In this document: positions 9,518 to 20,289 of the stretch, one piece after another | How positions within the stretch are numbered: the first letter of the stretch is position 1 | How the letters are laid out: each line of letters starts with the position of its first letter | Source: an uncultured Alphaproteobacteria bacterium | Lineage (GTDB): Bacteria; Pseudomonadota; Alphaproteobacteria; HIMB59; GCA-002718135 | Direction of reading: 5' to 3' | Length of the DNA stretch: 64,000 nucleotides | NCBI GenBank assembly: GCA_902522865.1 | Contig: CABYXC010000004.1 | Span: forward strand, 1 to 64,000 | The notes under the pieces: generated by a model | What the model was told of the DNA's origin: nothing | What the model saw: the letters and a program-made list of their open reading frames with translations, nothing else | The model's database searches: none | Translations under genes and position numbers: made by a program

Positions 9518-10027
9518 TTAATCATTCTTAGTAGTATTAATTTCATTAATTTTTTTTGATCTTTTTGCAGCAATAGATTTAGGAGATTCCGACATTTTAA
9601 AAGCATTTAACGTTGCTTTTAACATATTATGTGGATTTGATGTTCCTGTAGATTTTGCAACTACATCTTTGATCCCTAAAGATTCAAAAAGTGCTCTCAT
9701 AGGTCCTCCTGCAATAATTCCAGTACCAGGAGCTGCAGATCGAAGAATTACTTTACCAGCACCAAAACGACCAATTGTATCGTGATGAATGGTTCTATTT
9801 TCTTTTAAATGAACTCTAATCATTTTATTTTTTGCATTTTCAGTAGCTTTTCTAACAGCTTCAGGAACTTCTTTTGCCTTACCAGTACCAATGCCAACTC
9901 TACCTTTATTATCTCCGACAATCATAATTGCGGCAAACCCAAATCTTCTTCCACCTTTAACTACCTTAGCAACTCTATTTATTGTTACTAAATGTTCACT
10001 TAATTCATTTTTATCATTTTCAAACAT
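9518..10027 (-). CDS. rpsE: 30S ribosomal protein S5
   Basis: Small-subunit protein important for decoding accuracy. The double-stranded RNA-binding domain includes [22 protein letters not shown] sequence ([14 protein letters not shown], 16-29), followed by the second domain with [14 protein letters not shown]. The 169 residues match the family length. It follows rplR closely; next in order is rplO rather than rpmD. Confidence 0.96.
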   Translation of the reverse strand: MFENDKNELSEHLVTINRVAKVVKGGRRFGFAAIMIVGDNKGRVGIGTGKAKEVPEAVRKATENAKNKMIRVHLKENRTIHHDTIGRFGAGKVILRSAAPGTGIIAGGPMRALFESLGIKDVVAKSTGTSNPHNMLKATLNAFKMSESPKSIAAKRSKKINEINTTKND

Positions 10028-10035
10028 ATTTCCCT

Positions 10036-10368
10036 CTAAAAATTAAGTCCCTCTATTCTTGCTGCTTCTGCAAGTATTTTTATTAATCCATGATACTTAT
10101 ATTTCCCTCTGTCAAAAGCAACTTGATCAATTCCTTGTGAAATTATTTTTTTTGCAATATTTTTTCCAATTAGTTCAGCAATTTCTTTTCTAGGAAGTTT
10201 TTTCTCTCTAATTGATTTTTCTATTGAAGAAGAACTAGCTAGCGTAATACCTTTTGCATCATCTATAAGTTGAGCATAAATATGATTATTAGATCTGAAG
10301 ACCGTTAATCTTTTTCTATTAGATACTTTTTTTATTTTATATCTTATTCTGTTTTTTCTATCTTGCAT
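10036..10368 (-). CDS. rplR: 50S ribosomal protein L18
   Basis: Binds 5S rRNA with L5 and helps place it in the large subunit. The 110 residues are slightly shorter than the typical 118 because the basic N-terminal segment is short. Family core sequences [18 protein letters not shown] and [20 protein letters not shown] are clear. The start is ATG and lies two bases after the rplF stop. Confidence 0.96.
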   Translation of the reverse strand: MQDRKNRIRYKIKKVSNRKRLTVFRSNNHIYAQLIDDAKGITLASSSSIEKSIREKKLPRKEIAELIGKNIAKKIISQGIDQVAFDRGKYKYHGLIKILAEAARIEGLNF

Positions 10369-10370
10369 TT

Positions 10371-10901
10371 TTATTTCTTTTTTCCTTCTTTCCTAAAAAT
10401 GAACTCATCAATGTATTTAATGCCCTTTCCTTTAAATGGCTCTGGCTTTCTATATGATCTAATTTTAGCCGCTGCTGCGCCTAATTTTTCTTTGTTAATA
10501 CTTGTAAGTTTAATTAAATTTTGTTTTGGGCATTCAATTTTTACATCTTTTGGAATTTCAAAATTTATATCGTGGCTGTACCCTAATTCTAGTTTTAATT
10601 TAGAGCCTGACACACTAGCTCGGTAACCAGTACCATTTAATTCTAATGTTTTAGTAAATCCATTAGTTACTCCATTTATTGTATTTGCCACAATCGCCCT
10701 TGTAGTACCCCAATTTGGATCGTTATTTTCTAGATCAACAGGAATAACCTTAACCTCATTATCATTTATATTAACAGTATATTTTGAGTTTACACTTATC
10801 TCCATTACTCCCAATTTCCCTTTTGCAGAAAAAATACCATCATTGAACGAGCACTGAACATCACTGGAAATTTTAATTGGATTTTTAGCTATTCTCGACA
10901 T
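10371..10901 (-). CDS. rplF: 50S ribosomal protein L6
   Basis: Large-subunit protein near the GTPase-associated region. Two related alpha/beta domains are visible over 176 residues, and the C-terminal signature PEPFKGKGIKY (around 153-163) is conserved. It starts one base after rpsH. The first residues MSRIAKNPI match the family start. Confidence 0.97.
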   Translation of the reverse strand: MSRIAKNPIKISSDVQCSFNDGIFSAKGKLGVMEISVNSKYTVNINDNEVKVIPVDLENNDPNWGTTRAIVANTINGVTNGFTKTLELNGTGYRASVSGSKLKLELGYSHDINFEIPKDVKIECPKQNLIKLTSINKEKLGAAAAKIRSYRKPEPFKGKGIKYIDEFIFRKEGKKK

Positions 10902-11300
10902 CTAGAAAACCTCACATAGAATTTCGCCACCAACATTATTTTTTTTTGCTTGTTGATCTGACATAACTCCTTTGGAAGTTGATATAATTGAAATTCCTAA
11001 TCCACCATATGGTTTACTAAGTTCGCTAATTTTAGAATATTTTCTAATACCAGGCTTTGAAACCCTTTTAATTTTCTTTATTACAGGACTTCCATTAAAA
11101 TATTTTAAGTCAATTTTTATTGAATTAATTCCTTTTCTTACTTCAATATCTTTAAAATCTCTTATGTAACCCTCATTCTTGAGAACATTTAAAACATTAA
11201 TATTTAATTTTGACTTAAGACATGAAGTTGAAACTTTATTAGCTTGATGAGCGTTTTTTATTCTTGCAAGCATATCTGAAAGTGAGTCATTGAACGCCAT
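10902..11300 (-). CDS. rpsH: 30S ribosomal protein S8
   Basis: Central-domain assembly protein of the 30S subunit; in E. coli it also represses its own operon by binding spc mRNA. The 132 residues show the N-terminal SDMLARIKNA and the C-terminal STSKGVMSDQQAKKNNVGGEIL signature region that binds 16S helix 21. I did not identify a matching translational operator upstream. Confidence 0.97.
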   Translation of the reverse strand: MAFNDSLSDMLARIKNAHQANKVSTSCLKSKLNINVLNVLKNEGYIRDFKDIEVRKGINSIKIDLKYFNGSPVIKKIKRVSKPGIRKYSKISELSKPYGGLGISIISTSKGVMSDQQAKKNNVGGEILCEVF

Positions 11301-11309
11301 GATTTTCTC

Positions 11310-11615
11310 CTACCAACTAGACTTTACAACTCCTGGCAAGTCTCCAGTCATTGAAAGTTCTCTAAGTTTAATTCTAGATAAGCCAAATTTTCTATAGTTG
11401 CCTCTAGGCCTGCCCGTAATTTCACATCTATTTCTATGCCTAATTGCTGAACCATTTCTTGGTAAATCATTTAATTTATTTTGAAAAGAAATTCTTTCCT
11501 CTAGAGACAAATTTTTATTTTTAATTTTCGACTTTAGAGTTTCTCTCTTAGATTTATACTTTTTAATTAATTTTTGTCTAAATAAATTTTTTTGAACTGA
11601 GCTTAATTTTGCCAT
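11310..11615 (-). CDS. rpsN: 30S ribosomal protein S14
   Basis: Head protein of the 30S subunit. It is the long, zinc-independent form of 101 residues: no CxxC pairs are present, and the C-terminus has the conserved [19 protein letters not shown] and [10 protein letters not shown] weak GGAG-type site (GGAGAAAATC) lies just before the next gene. Confidence 0.97.
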   Translation of the reverse strand: MAKLSSVQKNLFRQKLIKKYKSKRETLKSKIKNKNLSLEERISFQNKLNDLPRNGSAIRHRNRCEITGRPRGNYRKFGLSRIKLRELSMTGDLPGVVKSSW

Positions 11616-11623
11616 GTTACTCC

Positions 11624-12175
11624 TTAATTAACCTGATTATCCTTGAAAGGCATATTAAAACTTTTAAGTAATTCTAGCGCCTCTTTATTATTTTTAGCTG
11701 AGGTACAAATTGTTATGTCCATACCCCTGACCTTGTCAACTTTATCAAAGTTGATTTCAGGAAAAATAACATGTTCCTTAATCCCCATTGAAAAATTTCC
11801 ATAACCATCAAAACTTTTAATATTTAATCCTCTAAAATCTCTAATTCTCGGAATTGCTATATTCACTAACCTATCAAGAAACTCATACATAATTTTATTT
11901 CGTAAGGTAACTTTTACACCTAAAGGCATACCCTCTCTAATTTTAAAACCAGAAATTGCTTTTCTAGATTTTGTTTTTACAGCCTTTTGTCCCGATATAA
12001 GTGTCAGATCTTCAAGTGCTTTATCAATTAATTTAGAATCATCCTTGCCCTCACCAACTCCCATATTTAAAATAATTTTATTAATTTTTGGGACCTCAAA
12101 CATATTTTTCAAACCTAATTTTGATTTTAAATCAACTTTTAATTTATTATTATACTCTTCTAAAAGTCTGCTCAT
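11624..12175 (-). CDS. rplE: 50S ribosomal protein L5
   Basis: Binds 5S rRNA and contacts the P-site tRNA through the central protuberance. The 183 residues show [15 protein letters not shown] (around 29-43) and the C-terminal [20 protein letters not shown]. It starts directly after the rplX stop. Confidence 0.97.
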   Translation of the reverse strand: MSRLLEEYNNKLKVDLKSKLGLKNMFEVPKINKIILNMGVGEGKDDSKLIDKALEDLTLISGQKAVKTKSRKAISGFKIREGMPLGVKVTLRNKIMYEFLDRLVNIAIPRIRDFRGLNIKSFDGYGNFSMGIKEHVIFPEINFDKVDKVRGMDITICTSAKNNKEALELLKSFNMPFKDNQVN

Positions 12176-12490
12176 CTATATTTCCTTACCTGATGATTTA
12201 TTAATTCGAATTTTTTTGTCATTATTTAACTTGTAACTTATTTTAATTCCTTTTTTTAACTCGGGATCATAGAAAGCAAGGTTTGAGATATGTAGTGGCA
12301 TATCTTTATCAATAATGCCTCCTGGCTGATTATTATCAGGTTTTTGATTTTTTTTAACTCTATTTATCTCAGAAACTATAGCCTTCATTTGTTTAGGAAT
12401 TATTTTTACTATTTTGCCTGTTTTGCCTTTATCCTTACCAGCAAGAACAATCACTTCATCGCCTTTTTTTAATTTAATTTTATTAGTCAT
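12176..12490 (-). CDS. rplX: 50S ribosomal protein L24
   Basis: Assembly-initiating large-subunit protein with a KOW motif (KKGDEVIVLAGKDKGKTGKI). An in-frame TTG one codon upstream is open, but the ATG at 12490 gives [11 protein letters not shown] and exactly 104 residues, the length of the E. coli protein. The ATG shares its A with the final base of the rplN stop (TGATG), so it is probably coupled to rplN translation. Confidence 0.95.
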   Translation of the reverse strand: MTNKIKLKKGDEVIVLAGKDKGKTGKIVKIIPKQMKAIVSEINRVKKNQKPDNNQPGGIIDKDMPLHISNLAFYDPELKKGIKISYKLNNDKKIRINKSSGKEI

Positions 12491-12858
12491 CAAATAACTT
12501 CCGGTGCTAAGCTAATTATTTTCATAAATTTTTTACTTCTCAATTCTCTTGTTACAGGACCGAATATTCTTGTTGCAATTGGTTCTTCTTGTTTATCTAG
12601 TAAAACAGCAGCATTTTTATCAAATCTAATGGCTGTCCCATCGGACCTTTTGAAATCTTTTGATGTTCTTACAATAACAGCTTTATAAACGTCTCCTTTT
12701 TTTACTTTTGCTCTAGGTAAAGCATCTTTAATAGAGACAACAATAATATCACCAATAGATGCAGATCTTCTTTTCGAGCCACCTAAAACTTTTATACATT
12801 GAATTTTTCTAGCTCCAGAATTATCAGCAACGTAAAGTTTGGATTGCATTTGTATCAT
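12490..12858 (-). CDS. rplN: 50S ribosomal protein L14
   Basis: Interface protein of the large subunit forming bridge B8. The 122 residues begin [22 protein letters not shown], the family signature, and end [16 protein letters not shown] as usual. It overlaps the rpsQ stop by four bases. Confidence 0.97.
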   Translation of the reverse strand: MIQMQSKLYVADNSGARKIQCIKVLGGSKRRSASIGDIIVVSIKDALPRAKVKKGDVYKAVIVRTSKDFKRSDGTAIRFDKNAAVLLDKQEEPIATRIFGPVTRELRSKKFMKIISLAPEVI

Positions 12859-13100
12859 GAATGGTCCTCATTATTATAAATTACTTTCCATTTTTTCATC
12901 TTAGAAATAGGTTTTGATTCAATTATAGAAACATTATCACCAACATTAAATTCATTTTTTTCATCATGAACGTGATATTTTTTTGTCTGTCTAATAATTT
13001 TTTTGTAAAGTTTGTGTTTGATTCTTCTTGTTACATCAACAGTAATGGTCTTGTTTGAATTTGAAGATACAACTACACCTGATAATATTCTTTTAGGCAT
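12855..13100 (-). CDS. rpsQ: 30S ribosomal protein S17
   Basis: Primary 16S-binding protein of the small subunit, with an OB fold. The ATG at 13100 ([13 protein letters not shown]) matches the family start, gives 81 residues and has a GAGG motif six bases upstream. An ATG six codons earlier is less likely. The start overlaps the rpmC stop by eight bases. The motif [18 protein letters not shown] near 60-78 is conserved. Confidence 0.95.
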   Translation of the reverse strand: MPKRILSGVVVSSNSNKTITVDVTRRIKHKLYKKIIRQTKKYHVHDEKNEFNVGDNVSIIESKPISKMKKWKVIYNNEDHS

Positions 13101-13287
13101 TTTTAGCCTCATTTTCATTTGAAAGCTTTGTTTTAAGTCTAGCTATTTCTTTTTTTGTTTTTTTTATTTGAGAAGTTTTTTCTAATTGTCCTGAGAATTT
13201 TTGAAAATTTAGATTAAGTAGATTCTTTTTTAAATTCAGGATTTCATCTTGAAATTTCTTATTTGAAATATTTGTTTTTTTATTCAT
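13093..13287 (-). CDS. rpmC: 50S ribosomal protein L29
   Basis: Small helical protein at the tunnel exit where SRP and trigger factor dock. At 64 residues it has the expected size and the ARLKTKLSNE helix, but the N-terminal half is Asn/Lys-rich and poorly conserved. Position between rplP and rpsQ supports the call. Confidence 0.9.
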   Translation of the reverse strand: MNKKTNISNKKFQDEILNLKKNLLNLNFQKFSGQLEKTSQIKKTKKEIARLKTKLSNENEAKNA

Positions 13288-13697
13288 TATATATTTCTTT
13301 CTACAAATTTACATTTAATGGGTAGTTTTGCAGCAGCTAATGTCATTGCTTTTCTTGCATCATTGATATTAACACCATCAACCTCGAACATAATTCTTCC
13401 AGGTTTAACTCTGCATGCCCAATATTCTATTGAACCTTTACCTTTTCCCATTCTTACTTCAGCGGGTTTTTTAGATACTGGAACATCAGGGAATATTCTA
13501 ATCCACATCCTACCTGCTCTTTTCAAATATCTAGTAATTGCTTTTCTTGCAGCTTCAATTTGTCTGGAAGTAACTCTTTCCGGTTCCATAGCCTTCAGAC
13601 CAAAGCTACCATAATTAAGTGCATAATTACCCTTAGAAGAACCATGAATTCTACCTTTAAATTGTTTTCTAAATTTTGTTTTTTTAGGTGATAACAT
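13287..13697 (-). CDS. rplP: 50S ribosomal protein L16
   Basis: Contacts the A-site and P-site tRNAs in the large subunit. The ATG at 13697 gives [17 protein letters not shown] and 136 residues, the same length as the E. coli protein. A second ATG two codons upstream (13703) overlaps the rpsC stop as TAATG and could also be used. Conserved [25 protein letters not shown] is present at about 80-105. Confidence 0.95.
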   Translation of the reverse strand: MLSPKKTKFRKQFKGRIHGSSKGNYALNYGSFGLKAMEPERVTSRQIEAARKAITRYLKRAGRMWIRIFPDVPVSKKPAEVRMGKGKGSIEYWACRVKPGRIMFEVDGVNINDARKAMTLAAAKLPIKCKFVERNI

Positions 13698-13702
13698 GTT
13701 CA

Positions 13703-14380
13703 TTATCTAACACTCCCTTGATCAATTTGCTTTTTTTCACTAGCATAAGGATCTTTTAAAAGAATTTCTCCTTTATTTATCCAAACCTTAATACCACAAA
13801 TACCATAAGTAGTTTCAGCTTCTGCTGTAGAATAATCTATGTCACCCCTTAGGGTATGTAAAGGTACGCTTCCTTCATGATATTTCTCAGTACGAGCAAT
13901 TTCTGCACCTCCTAGTCTTCCACTACAAACAACTTTAACTCCTTTTGCTCCTAATCGCATTGCAGACTGTACTGCTTTTTTCATAGCTCTTCTAAATGAT
14001 ATTCTCTTTTCTAGCTGGGATGCAATATTTTCTGCAACTAATTTTGCCTCTACTTCTGGTTTTCTTACTTCTTTAATATCTAAAAATACTTCAAGATTAG
14101 ACATTTTTGAAAGATCATTTTTAAGAGTTTCAATATCAGCGCCTTTTTTACCAATAATAATACCTGGCCTTGAACTATAAATAGAAAGTCTTAGTTTTTT
14201 TGCTGCTCTCTCTATGTTGATTTTCGAAATACTTGCATTCTTTAATTTTTTTTCAACGTACTCCTTAATTTTTAAATCTTGATGTAATAATTTTGTATAT
14301 TCTTGTTTTGAAAACCATCTTGATGACCAGGTTTTATTAATTCCAAGTCTAATACCGTAAGGATTTACTTTTTGACCCAT
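13703..14380 (-). CDS. rpsC: 30S ribosomal protein S3
   Basis: Head protein at the mRNA entry tunnel with helicase activity together with S4 and S5. The 225 residues include the type II KH domain with [14 protein letters not shown] (around 71-84) and the C-terminal domain with [21 protein letters not shown]. It overlaps the rplV stop by one base (TAATG). Confidence 0.97.
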   Translation of the reverse strand: MGQKVNPYGIRLGINKTWSSRWFSKQEYTKLLHQDLKIKEYVEKKLKNASISKINIERAAKKLRLSIYSSRPGIIIGKKGADIETLKNDLSKMSNLEVFLDIKEVRKPEVEAKLVAENIASQLEKRISFRRAMKKAVQSAMRLGAKGVKVVCSGRLGGAEIARTEKYHEGSVPLHTLRGDIDYSTAEAETTYGICGIKVWINKGEILLKDPYASEKKQIDQGSVR

Positions 14381-14748
14381 TATATTTTTTCCTTTTTAAT
14401 TTCCGATCTTTCTTCGACAACTATTGTCACTTTGCTAAATGGCTTAATTATTGATGCCGCTCTTCCTTTTGCTCTTGGTCTCCACCTTTTCATTCTTAGA
14501 CTTTTTCCAACATAAGCTTCTTTTATAAAAAGTTTGTCTATGTCTAATTGTTTATTGTTTTCTGCGTTTGCAATTGCTGCATTTAGTACTTTTAGGATAG
14601 TTCGTGATATTCTTTTGGATGAGAATTGTAATTGGCTAACAGCTGAGCTGACCTTCATATTTACTATACTATTTACTAATAAAGATAGTTTAGTAGGACT
14701 AATTCTAATCATGTTGTCTTTTGCAATTGCTATTAGATTTTGATTCAT
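14380..14748 (-). CDS. rplV: 50S ribosomal protein L22
   Basis: Lines the nascent peptide tunnel with its long beta hairpin and helps large-subunit assembly. The 122 residues carry the hairpin [20 protein letters not shown] at about 83-102; no macrolide-type deletion is apparent there. It overlaps the rpsS stop by four bases (ATGA). Confidence 0.96.
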   Translation of the reverse strand: MNQNLIAIAKDNMIRISPTKLSLLVNSIVNMKVSSAVSQLQFSSKRISRTILKVLNAAIANAENNKQLDIDKLFIKEAYVGKSLRMKRWRPRAKGRAASIIKPFSKVTIVVEERSEIKKEKI

Positions 14749-15026
14749 TTTTGCTCTGCCTTTTTATCTGCTGCTGTGTGACCTTTAAATGATCTTGTTG
14801 GAGAGAACTCACCAAGCTTATGTCCTACCATTTGCTCGTTTACAGTTACTGGAACAAATTTCTGACCGTTATAAACTCCAAATGTTAAACCTACAAACTG
14901 GGGTAATATGGTCGATCTTCTAGACCATGTTTTAATTACTTCCTTTCTACCCGATTGAGATAGTTTTTCAGCTTTTTTCATAAGAGTAATATCAACGAAA
15001 GGTCCTTTCCAAACAGATCTAGTCAT
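14745..15026 (-). CDS. rpsS: 30S ribosomal protein S19
   Basis: Head protein that contacts S13 and forms bridges with the 50S. The 93 residues begin [12 protein letters not shown] and hold the signature [18 protein letters not shown]. It starts on the last base of the rplB stop (TAATG). Confidence 0.97.
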   Translation of the reverse strand: MTRSVWKGPFVDITLMKKAEKLSQSGRKEVIKTWSRRSTILPQFVGLTFGVYNGQKFVPVTVNEQMVGHKLGEFSPTRSFKGHTAADKKAEQK

Positions 15027-15847
15027 TATTTTTTCTTCCTTCTAATTATAAAAACATTAGTTTTTTTATTATTTCTAGTTTTTTTACCCTTAGTAGAAAC
15101 CCCCCAAGGAGTAACAGGATCTCTTCCACCCGATGTTCTACCTTCTCCACCACCATGAGGATGATCAACTGGATTCATTACAACTCCTCTAACTTTAGGT
15201 CTAAAACCTAGATATCTTTTTCTACCTGCCTTACCTAATTTAATATTTTTTTGATCAGAATTAGAAACTTCTCCAATTGTTGCTCTACAATTCTTGTTAA
15301 TATGTCTAATTTCTCCTGATATTAATTTGATCTGAACATACGGTTGTTCTTTTGAAACAATTTGTGCTGAAGATCCTGCCGATCTAATAAGTTGTCCTCC
15401 AGCGCCCGGCTTAAGTTCAATATTATGAATATTAGTACCCACTGGTATGTTAATTAGAGGTAGGCAGTTTCCATTTTTTATTGAAACATTTTCTCCTGAA
15501 ATTACTTTTTCTCCAATTTTTATATTTTTTGGCGAAATTATATAACTATGTTCTCCATCTTCATATTTTACCAGTGAAATAAATGCTGATCTATTAGGAT
15601 CATATTCATTTCTAATAATTTCTGCTAACATATCAGTTTTTGATCTTTTAAAGTCTATTATTCTATATTTTCTTTTAACCCCTCCACCCATTCTTCTTGA
15701 TGTAATTTTTCCTTGATTGTTTCGCCCACCAGTGGATTTAAGCTTTCTAGTAAGTTGTTTGTGAGGTTTTTCATTTGATAGTTCTTTTTTTGATACTAAA
15801 ACAGTGCCTCTAAGTCCTGGTGTAGTAGGTTTAAATTTAATTAACAT
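15026..15847 (-). CDS. rplB: 50S ribosomal protein L2
   Basis: Core protein next to the peptidyl-transferase centre. Its 273 residues match the E. coli length, and the conserved loop [14 protein letters not shown] with the functionally important histidine is intact near 225-238. It starts on the rplW stop (TAATG). Confidence 0.98.
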   Translation of the reverse strand: MLIKFKPTTPGLRGTVLVSKKELSNEKPHKQLTRKLKSTGGRNNQGKITSRRMGGGVKRKYRIIDFKRSKTDMLAEIIRNEYDPNRSAFISLVKYEDGEHSYIISPKNIKIGEKVISGENVSIKNGNCLPLINIPVGTNIHNIELKPGAGGQLIRSAGSSAQIVSKEQPYVQIKLISGEIRHINKNCRATIGEVSNSDQKNIKLGKAGRKRYLGFRPKVRGVVMNPVDHPHGGGEGRTSGGRDPVTPWGVSTKGKKTRNNKKTNVFIIRRKKK

Positions 15848-16158
15848 TATTTAATCTCCAATGAAGAATCTATTGTATTACCTTCATCTAAAGTGACTAT
15901 GGCTTTTTTTATATCTTTTCTAAAACCATACTGTCCCTTAAATGTTTTACCCTTACCACGAAGTATTGAAGTATTTACTTTGTTTACCTTTACTTTGAAA
16001 ATCAACTCAATTGCTTTTTTAATTTCAGTAGAATTGGAGTCTTTAGCTACTTCAAACGAATATTGATTGAATTGTTGTAGGTTAGTCGATTTCTCCGTTG
16101 TTATCGGTTTTTTGATAATATCATAAGCTTTTTCAGCAGAAATATTTTTAAATTTCAT
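15847..16158 (-). CDS. rplW: 50S ribosomal protein L23
   Basis: Docking site for trigger factor and SRP at the tunnel exit. The 103 residues show IIKKPITTEKSTNLQQFNQY near the N-terminus and VNTSILRGKGKTFKGQYGFRKDIKKA. Its start overlaps the rplD stop by four bases. Confidence 0.96.
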   Translation of the reverse strand: MKFKNISAEKAYDIIKKPITTEKSTNLQQFNQYSFEVAKDSNSTEIKKAIELIFKVKVNKVNTSILRGKGKTFKGQYGFRKDIKKAIVTLDEGNTIDSSLEIK

Positions 16159-16778
16159 GAAAGCCTCTTTGTTATTTCATTTATTGATTTTTGTTCAATA
16201 AATATTTTATCAAAAGTTAAAAGATCTTTAACATTAATACCTTTTTGATTAAGAATAGAAACTCTTGGAATGTTTGATGAAGCCAATTTAAAATTTTTAT
16301 CTATTCCACTTTCAGAATGAATAAACAAGGCAGACTTATAATCAAATTTTTTTAAATCTGAGTAGAGGTCTTTTGTTTTAAAACTTTTAATTTCAAAAGA
16401 ATCAATAATTACAACTTTATCATCTAACACCTTGGTTGAAATTGCTGATTTTAAAGCCAGCTTTTTTTCTTTTTTATTTAAGTTAAATGAATGATCTCTA
16501 TTTACAGGGCCCATAGACACAGCTCCTCCTCTAAAGTTAGGAGGTTTGTTACTTCCCTGCCTTGCATTACCAGTTCCTTTTTGTGAAAATGGTTTTTTAC
16601 TTCTTCCACTTACTTCAGATCTAGTTTTGGTTTTATGAGATCCTTGTCTTGATTTAGCATTTTGATATCTAATATATTGATGAATTAGATCTGGTAGAGT
16701 TTTTAATCCAAATATACTTGCGTCTAAATCAATATCTCCTACAGTTTTATTTTGAAAATTTAAGACTGATTTCTTCAT
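16155..16778 (-). CDS. rplD: 50S ribosomal protein L4
   Basis: Constricts the nascent-peptide tunnel opposite L22. The 207 residues have the extended loop with RSKKPFSQKGTGNARQGSNKPP, where macrolide-resistance changes occur in other species; the key Lys and Gly residues look unaltered. In E. coli L4 also represses the S10 operon; no matching leader is present because rpsJ follows fusA directly. Confidence 0.96.
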   Translation of the reverse strand: MKKSVLNFQNKTVGDIDLDASIFGLKTLPDLIHQYIRYQNAKSRQGSHKTKTRSEVSGRSKKPFSQKGTGNARQGSNKPPNFRGGAVSMGPVNRDHSFNLNKKEKKLALKSAISTKVLDDKVVIIDSFEIKSFKTKDLYSDLKKFDYKSALFIHSESGIDKNFKLASSNIPRVSILNQKGINVKDLLTFDKIFIEQKSINEITKRLS

Positions 16779-17423
16779 TTAAGACCTTTTTACTGAATCT
16801 TTAAGATAAACAATTGAATTTTTTTTACCCGGGATTGAGCCTTTAACAACTAATATGTTATTAATATTATCTATATCTATAATTTTTAAATTTTGCTTTG
16901 TAACTTTAGTGTTACCCATTCTACCAGCCATTTTTTTTCCTTTAAATACCCTACCAGGGTCTTGGTTTTGACCAGTTGATCCATGAGATCGATGAGAAAT
17001 TGAAACACCATGAGAAGCACGAAGTCCGCCAAAATTATGTCTTTTCATTACACCTGCAAAGCCTTTTCCAGTTGAATTACTACTTGCGTCAATAAATTGA
17101 TTAACCTTAAAATGATCTACATTAATTATTGTACCAACTTCTAAGAAGTTATCATTGTCAACTCTGAACTCCTTTATTACTTTTTTTGGATTAATTTTAA
17201 TTGAAGAAAAAATTTTTCTCTGAGGCTTATTAATATGTGAGATGTCCTTTCCTGTATCAATTGAAACTAACTGCAGAGCGTTATAACCATGTTTATCTTG
17301 AGTTTTTACGTTTGCAACAATGCACTCATCAACTTTTAAAATAGTTACATTGGCGTTAGTACCGTCATCAAGGTAATAAGAAGTGTTTCCCATTTTTGTA
17401 GCAATTAAACCTGATCTTAACAT
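16779..17423 (-). CDS. rplC: 50S ribosomal protein L3
   Basis: Early-assembly protein whose loop reaches the peptidyl-transferase centre. The 214 residues include GFAGVMKRHNFGG and ASHGVSISHRSHGSTGQNQDPGRV in the central extension, with GKKMAGRMG following. The start MLRSGLIATKMG matches the family and lies one base after the rpsJ stop. Confidence 0.97.
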   Translation of the reverse strand: MLRSGLIATKMGNTSYYLDDGTNANVTILKVDECIVANVKTQDKHGYNALQLVSIDTGKDISHINKPQRKIFSSIKINPKKVIKEFRVDNDNFLEVGTIINVDHFKVNQFIDASSNSTGKGFAGVMKRHNFGGLRASHGVSISHRSHGSTGQNQDPGRVFKGKKMAGRMGNTKVTKQNLKIIDIDNINNILVVKGSIPGKKNSIVYLKDSVKRS

Positions 17424-17424
17424 T

Positions 17425-17733
17425 TTAAATTTTTATATCCACTTCTACACCAGCAGATAAATCTAACTTCATTAACGCATCAACAGTTTGAGGTGTTGGA
17501 TCAATTATATCTAGAAGTCTGTTGTGAGTTCGAATTTCTAGTTGATCTCTGCTTTTTTTATCTATGTGAGGTGATTTATTTACAGTAAATCTTTCAAATC
17601 TAGTTGGGAGAGGTATAGGCCCCTTTACTTTAGCACCAGTTCTTTTAGCTGTGTTAATAATATCTTGAGTACTAGTATCTAAAAGTGAGTTGTCAAAACC
17701 TCTAAGTCTAATTCTAATATTCTGATTTTCCAT
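17425..17733 (-). CDS. rpsJ: 30S ribosomal protein S10
   Basis: Small-subunit head protein that also pairs with NusB and NusG in antitermination. The 102 residues hold the signature [30 protein letters not shown] region. The ATG overlaps the fusA stop (TAATG), leaving no room for the tuf gene that normally separates fusA and rpsJ or for an S10 leader. Confidence 0.97.
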   Translation of the reverse strand: MENQNIRIRLRGFDNSLLDTSTQDIINTAKRTGAKVKGPIPLPTRFERFTVNKSPHIDKKSRDQLEIRTHNRLLDIIDPTPQTVDALMKLDLSAGVEVDIKI

Positions 17734-19811
17734 TATGCTAATTTTGCCTTTACTTCTTCTGCAACATTTGAAGGCACTTCTTCATAATGATCAAATTGCA
17801 TTGTATAGTTTGCTCTACCTTGAGATAAAGATCTTAAATTATTTACATATCCAAACATATTTGCCAATGGCACCATAGCATCCACAACATTTGCGTTACC
17901 TCTTGTAGACATTTCTTGTACTTGACCACGTCTACTATTTAGATCACCAATAACATCACCCATATATTCTTCTGGAGTAACTACTTCTACTTTCATCATT
18001 GGCTCAAGTAAAACCGGTCTAGCTTTGGCAATACCTTCTCTAAAAGCAGCACGAGCAGCTATCTCGAACGCTAATACACTTGAATCAACATCGTGATAAG
18101 CACCATCATACAAAGTTGCCTTAAAATCTATACAAGGAAAACCTGCTATTACACCAGTTTGTTGTTGTGCAATAAGACCCTTTTCAACACCAGGAATGTG
18201 TTCTGTAGGAATGTTTCCGCCTTTAATTTGATTTATAAACTCATATCCACTTCCTGGTTCTCCAGGTTCAAATTTAATTTTTACTCTAGCAAACTGACCG
18301 GCACCGCCAGATTGTTTTTTATGAGTATAATCAACATCATAGACATTAGAAATTGTTTCTCTGTAAGCAACTTGTGGGGCTCCAACATTTGCTTCAACTT
18401 TAAATTCTCTTTTCATTCTATCAACAAGAATTTCCAAGTGTAGCTCACCCATGCCTTTGATAATAGTTTGTCCACTTTCATGATCAGTTGTTACTCTAAA
18501 GCTAGGGTCTTCTTGAGCGAGTCTTCCTAATGCCTGTCCCATTTTTTCATGATCAACCTTAGTTTTTGGCTCAACAGCAACTTCAATAACAGGATCTGGA
18601 AAATCCATTTTTTCTAATACTATAGGCTTGTCAGAGGCACATAAAGTTTCTCCAGTAGTAACATCTTTCAATCCAACAAGAGCAACTATATCTCCAGCAT
18701 TTGCTGTTTTAATTTCTTCTCTATTATTTGCATGCATAAGTAGCATTCTTCCGATATTTTCTTTTTTGCCAGAATTTGAATTTAGAACTGAATCTTTTGT
18801 ATTAATTGAACCAGAATATATTCTAGCAAAAGTTAAACTTCCTACAAATGGATCAGTCATAATTTTAAATGCTAAAGCGCTAAATGGTTCATTATCTTCA
18901 CATTTTCTGGTTAATTCTTTTGTGTCATCAGAGACATCTACTCCTTTGACACTTGCTACATCTGTAGGAGAAGGCATATAATCAATGACTGCATCTAAAA
19001 GAGGTTGAACACCTTTGTTTTTAAAGGCAGATCCAGTTAAAACGGGAACAAATGATCCTTTTAAGGTACCCTTCCTAATACATAATTTTAACTCTTCAGT
19101 AGTTGGCTCACTTCCTTCCAAATATTTTTCCATAATTGAGTCGTCTTCTTCAACTGCTTTTTCTATTAATTTTAATCTATATTCAGAGGCCTGTTCATTT
19201 AAGTCTTCTGGAATATCTACTATATCAAATTTGGCTCCAAGACTTTCATCTTGCCAAACAATTGCTTTATTAGAAACTAAGTCAACAACTCCTTTTAGAT
19301 TGCTTTCAATTCCTATTGGTAATTGTGTAACAAGTGGATATGATCCTAAGCGTTCAGATATCATGTCAACACACATGAAAAAGTTTGCACCAGTTCTATC
19401 TAGTTTATTTACAAAACACATACGAGGTACTTTATATTTGTCAGCCTGTCTCCAGACAGTTTCAGATTGTGGCTCAACTCCAGCTACACCATCGAAAACA
19501 GCTACAGCTCCATCTAAAACTTTAAGAGATCTCTCAACCTCAATTGTAAAGTCAACATGACCAGGAGTATCTATTATGTTTATTCTATGATCCTTCCAAA
19601 AACAAGTTGTAGCAGCTGATGTAATTGTAATACCTCTCTCTTGTTCCTGTTCCATCCAGTCCATTGTTGCCGCACCATCATGAACTTCTCCAATTTTATG
19701 AGACTTGCCTGTATAATATAAGATTCTTTCAGTTGTTGTGGTTTTTCCTGCATCAATATGAGCCATTATGCCTATATTTCTGTATTTTGATAATGGATGG
19801 GATCTAGACAT
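17733..19811 (-). CDS. fusA: elongation factor G
   Basis: GTPase that drives translocation and, with RRF, ribosome recycling. The G1 motif HIDAGKTTT lies near residues 17-25, G3 DTPGHVDF near 85-92 and G4 NKLDR near 140-144. An ATG at 19823 would overlap rpsG and add MVSY before [15 protein letters not shown]; the family normally starts M-A/S-R, so the ATG at 19811 is chosen (692 residues, a five-base gap after rpsG). The gene is highly conserved over its whole length. Confidence 0.96.
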   Translation of the reverse strand: MSRSHPLSKYRNIGIMAHIDAGKTTTTERILYYTGKSHKIGEVHDGAATMDWMEQEQERGITITSAATTCFWKDHRINIIDTPGHVDFTIEVERSLKVLDGAVAVFDGVAGVEPQSETVWRQADKYKVPRMCFVNKLDRTGANFFMCVDMISERLGSYPLVTQLPIGIESNLKGVVDLVSNKAIVWQDESLGAKFDIVDIPEDLNEQASEYRLKLIEKAVEEDDSIMEKYLEGSEPTTEELKLCIRKGTLKGSFVPVLTGSAFKNKGVQPLLDAVIDYMPSPTDVASVKGVDVSDDTKELTRKCEDNEPFSALAFKIMTDPFVGSLTFARIYSGSINTKDSVLNSNSGKKENIGRMLLMHANNREEIKTANAGDIVALVGLKDVTTGETLCASDKPIVLEKMDFPDPVIEVAVEPKTKVDHEKMGQALGRLAQEDPSFRVTTDHESGQTIIKGMGELHLEILVDRMKREFKVEANVGAPQVAYRETISNVYDVDYTHKKQSGGAGQFARVKIKFEPGEPGSGYEFINQIKGGNIPTEHIPGVEKGLIAQQQTGVIAGFPCIDFKATLYDGAYHDVDSSVLAFEIAARAAFREGIAKARPVLLEPMMKVEVVTPEEYMGDVIGDLNSRRGQVQEMSTRGNANVVDAMVPLANMFGYVNNLRSLSQGRANYTMQFDHYEEVPSNVAEEVKAKLA

Positions 19812-19816
19812 ATAGC

Positions 19817-20287
19817 TTACCATCTAAAATGAGAAAAAGCTCTATTGGCGTCAGCCATTTTGTGAGTTTCTTCTCTCTTTTTAACTGCATTACCCTTATT
19901 ATTGAATGCATCTATTATTTCGTTTGCAACTCTCTCTCTCATAGTTTTTTCATTTCTTTTAATTGCAGAATCTACAATCCATTTCATCGCAAGTGTTTGG
20001 GCTCTTTTAGGCCTAACTTCCATAGGAACCTGATATGTAGCACCACCAACTCTTCGAGATCTAACCTCTAAAGAAGGTTTAACATTGTTTAACGCTTCAT
20101 GAAAAAAATCAATTGGTGTCTTTTCTGTTTTTTTTGATACCAAATCGAAAGCACCATAAACTATTTTTTCTGAAGTTGACTTCTTTCCATCAAGCATTAT
20201 TCTATTCATGAATTTTGCAAGAACTAAATCTTTATATTTATGATCAGGTAAAATAGTTCTTTTTTCTGCTGCTCTTCTTCGTGACAT
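19817..20287 (-). CDS. rpsG: 30S ribosomal protein S7
   Basis: Assembly nucleator of the 30S head. The 156 residues match the family, starting [10 protein letters not shown] and holding [24 protein letters not shown] in the central region. It lies two bases downstream of rpsL. In E. coli S7 represses the str operon by binding the rpsL-rpsG gap; such a gap is absent here. Confidence 0.97.
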   Translation of the reverse strand: MSRRRAAEKRTILPDHKYKDLVLAKFMNRIMLDGKKSTSEKIVYGAFDLVSKKTEKTPIDFFHEALNNVKPSLEVRSRRVGGATYQVPMEVRPKRAQTLAMKWIVDSAIKRNEKTMRERVANEIIDAFNNKGNAVKKREETHKMADANRAFSHFRW

Positions 20288-20289
20288 AA

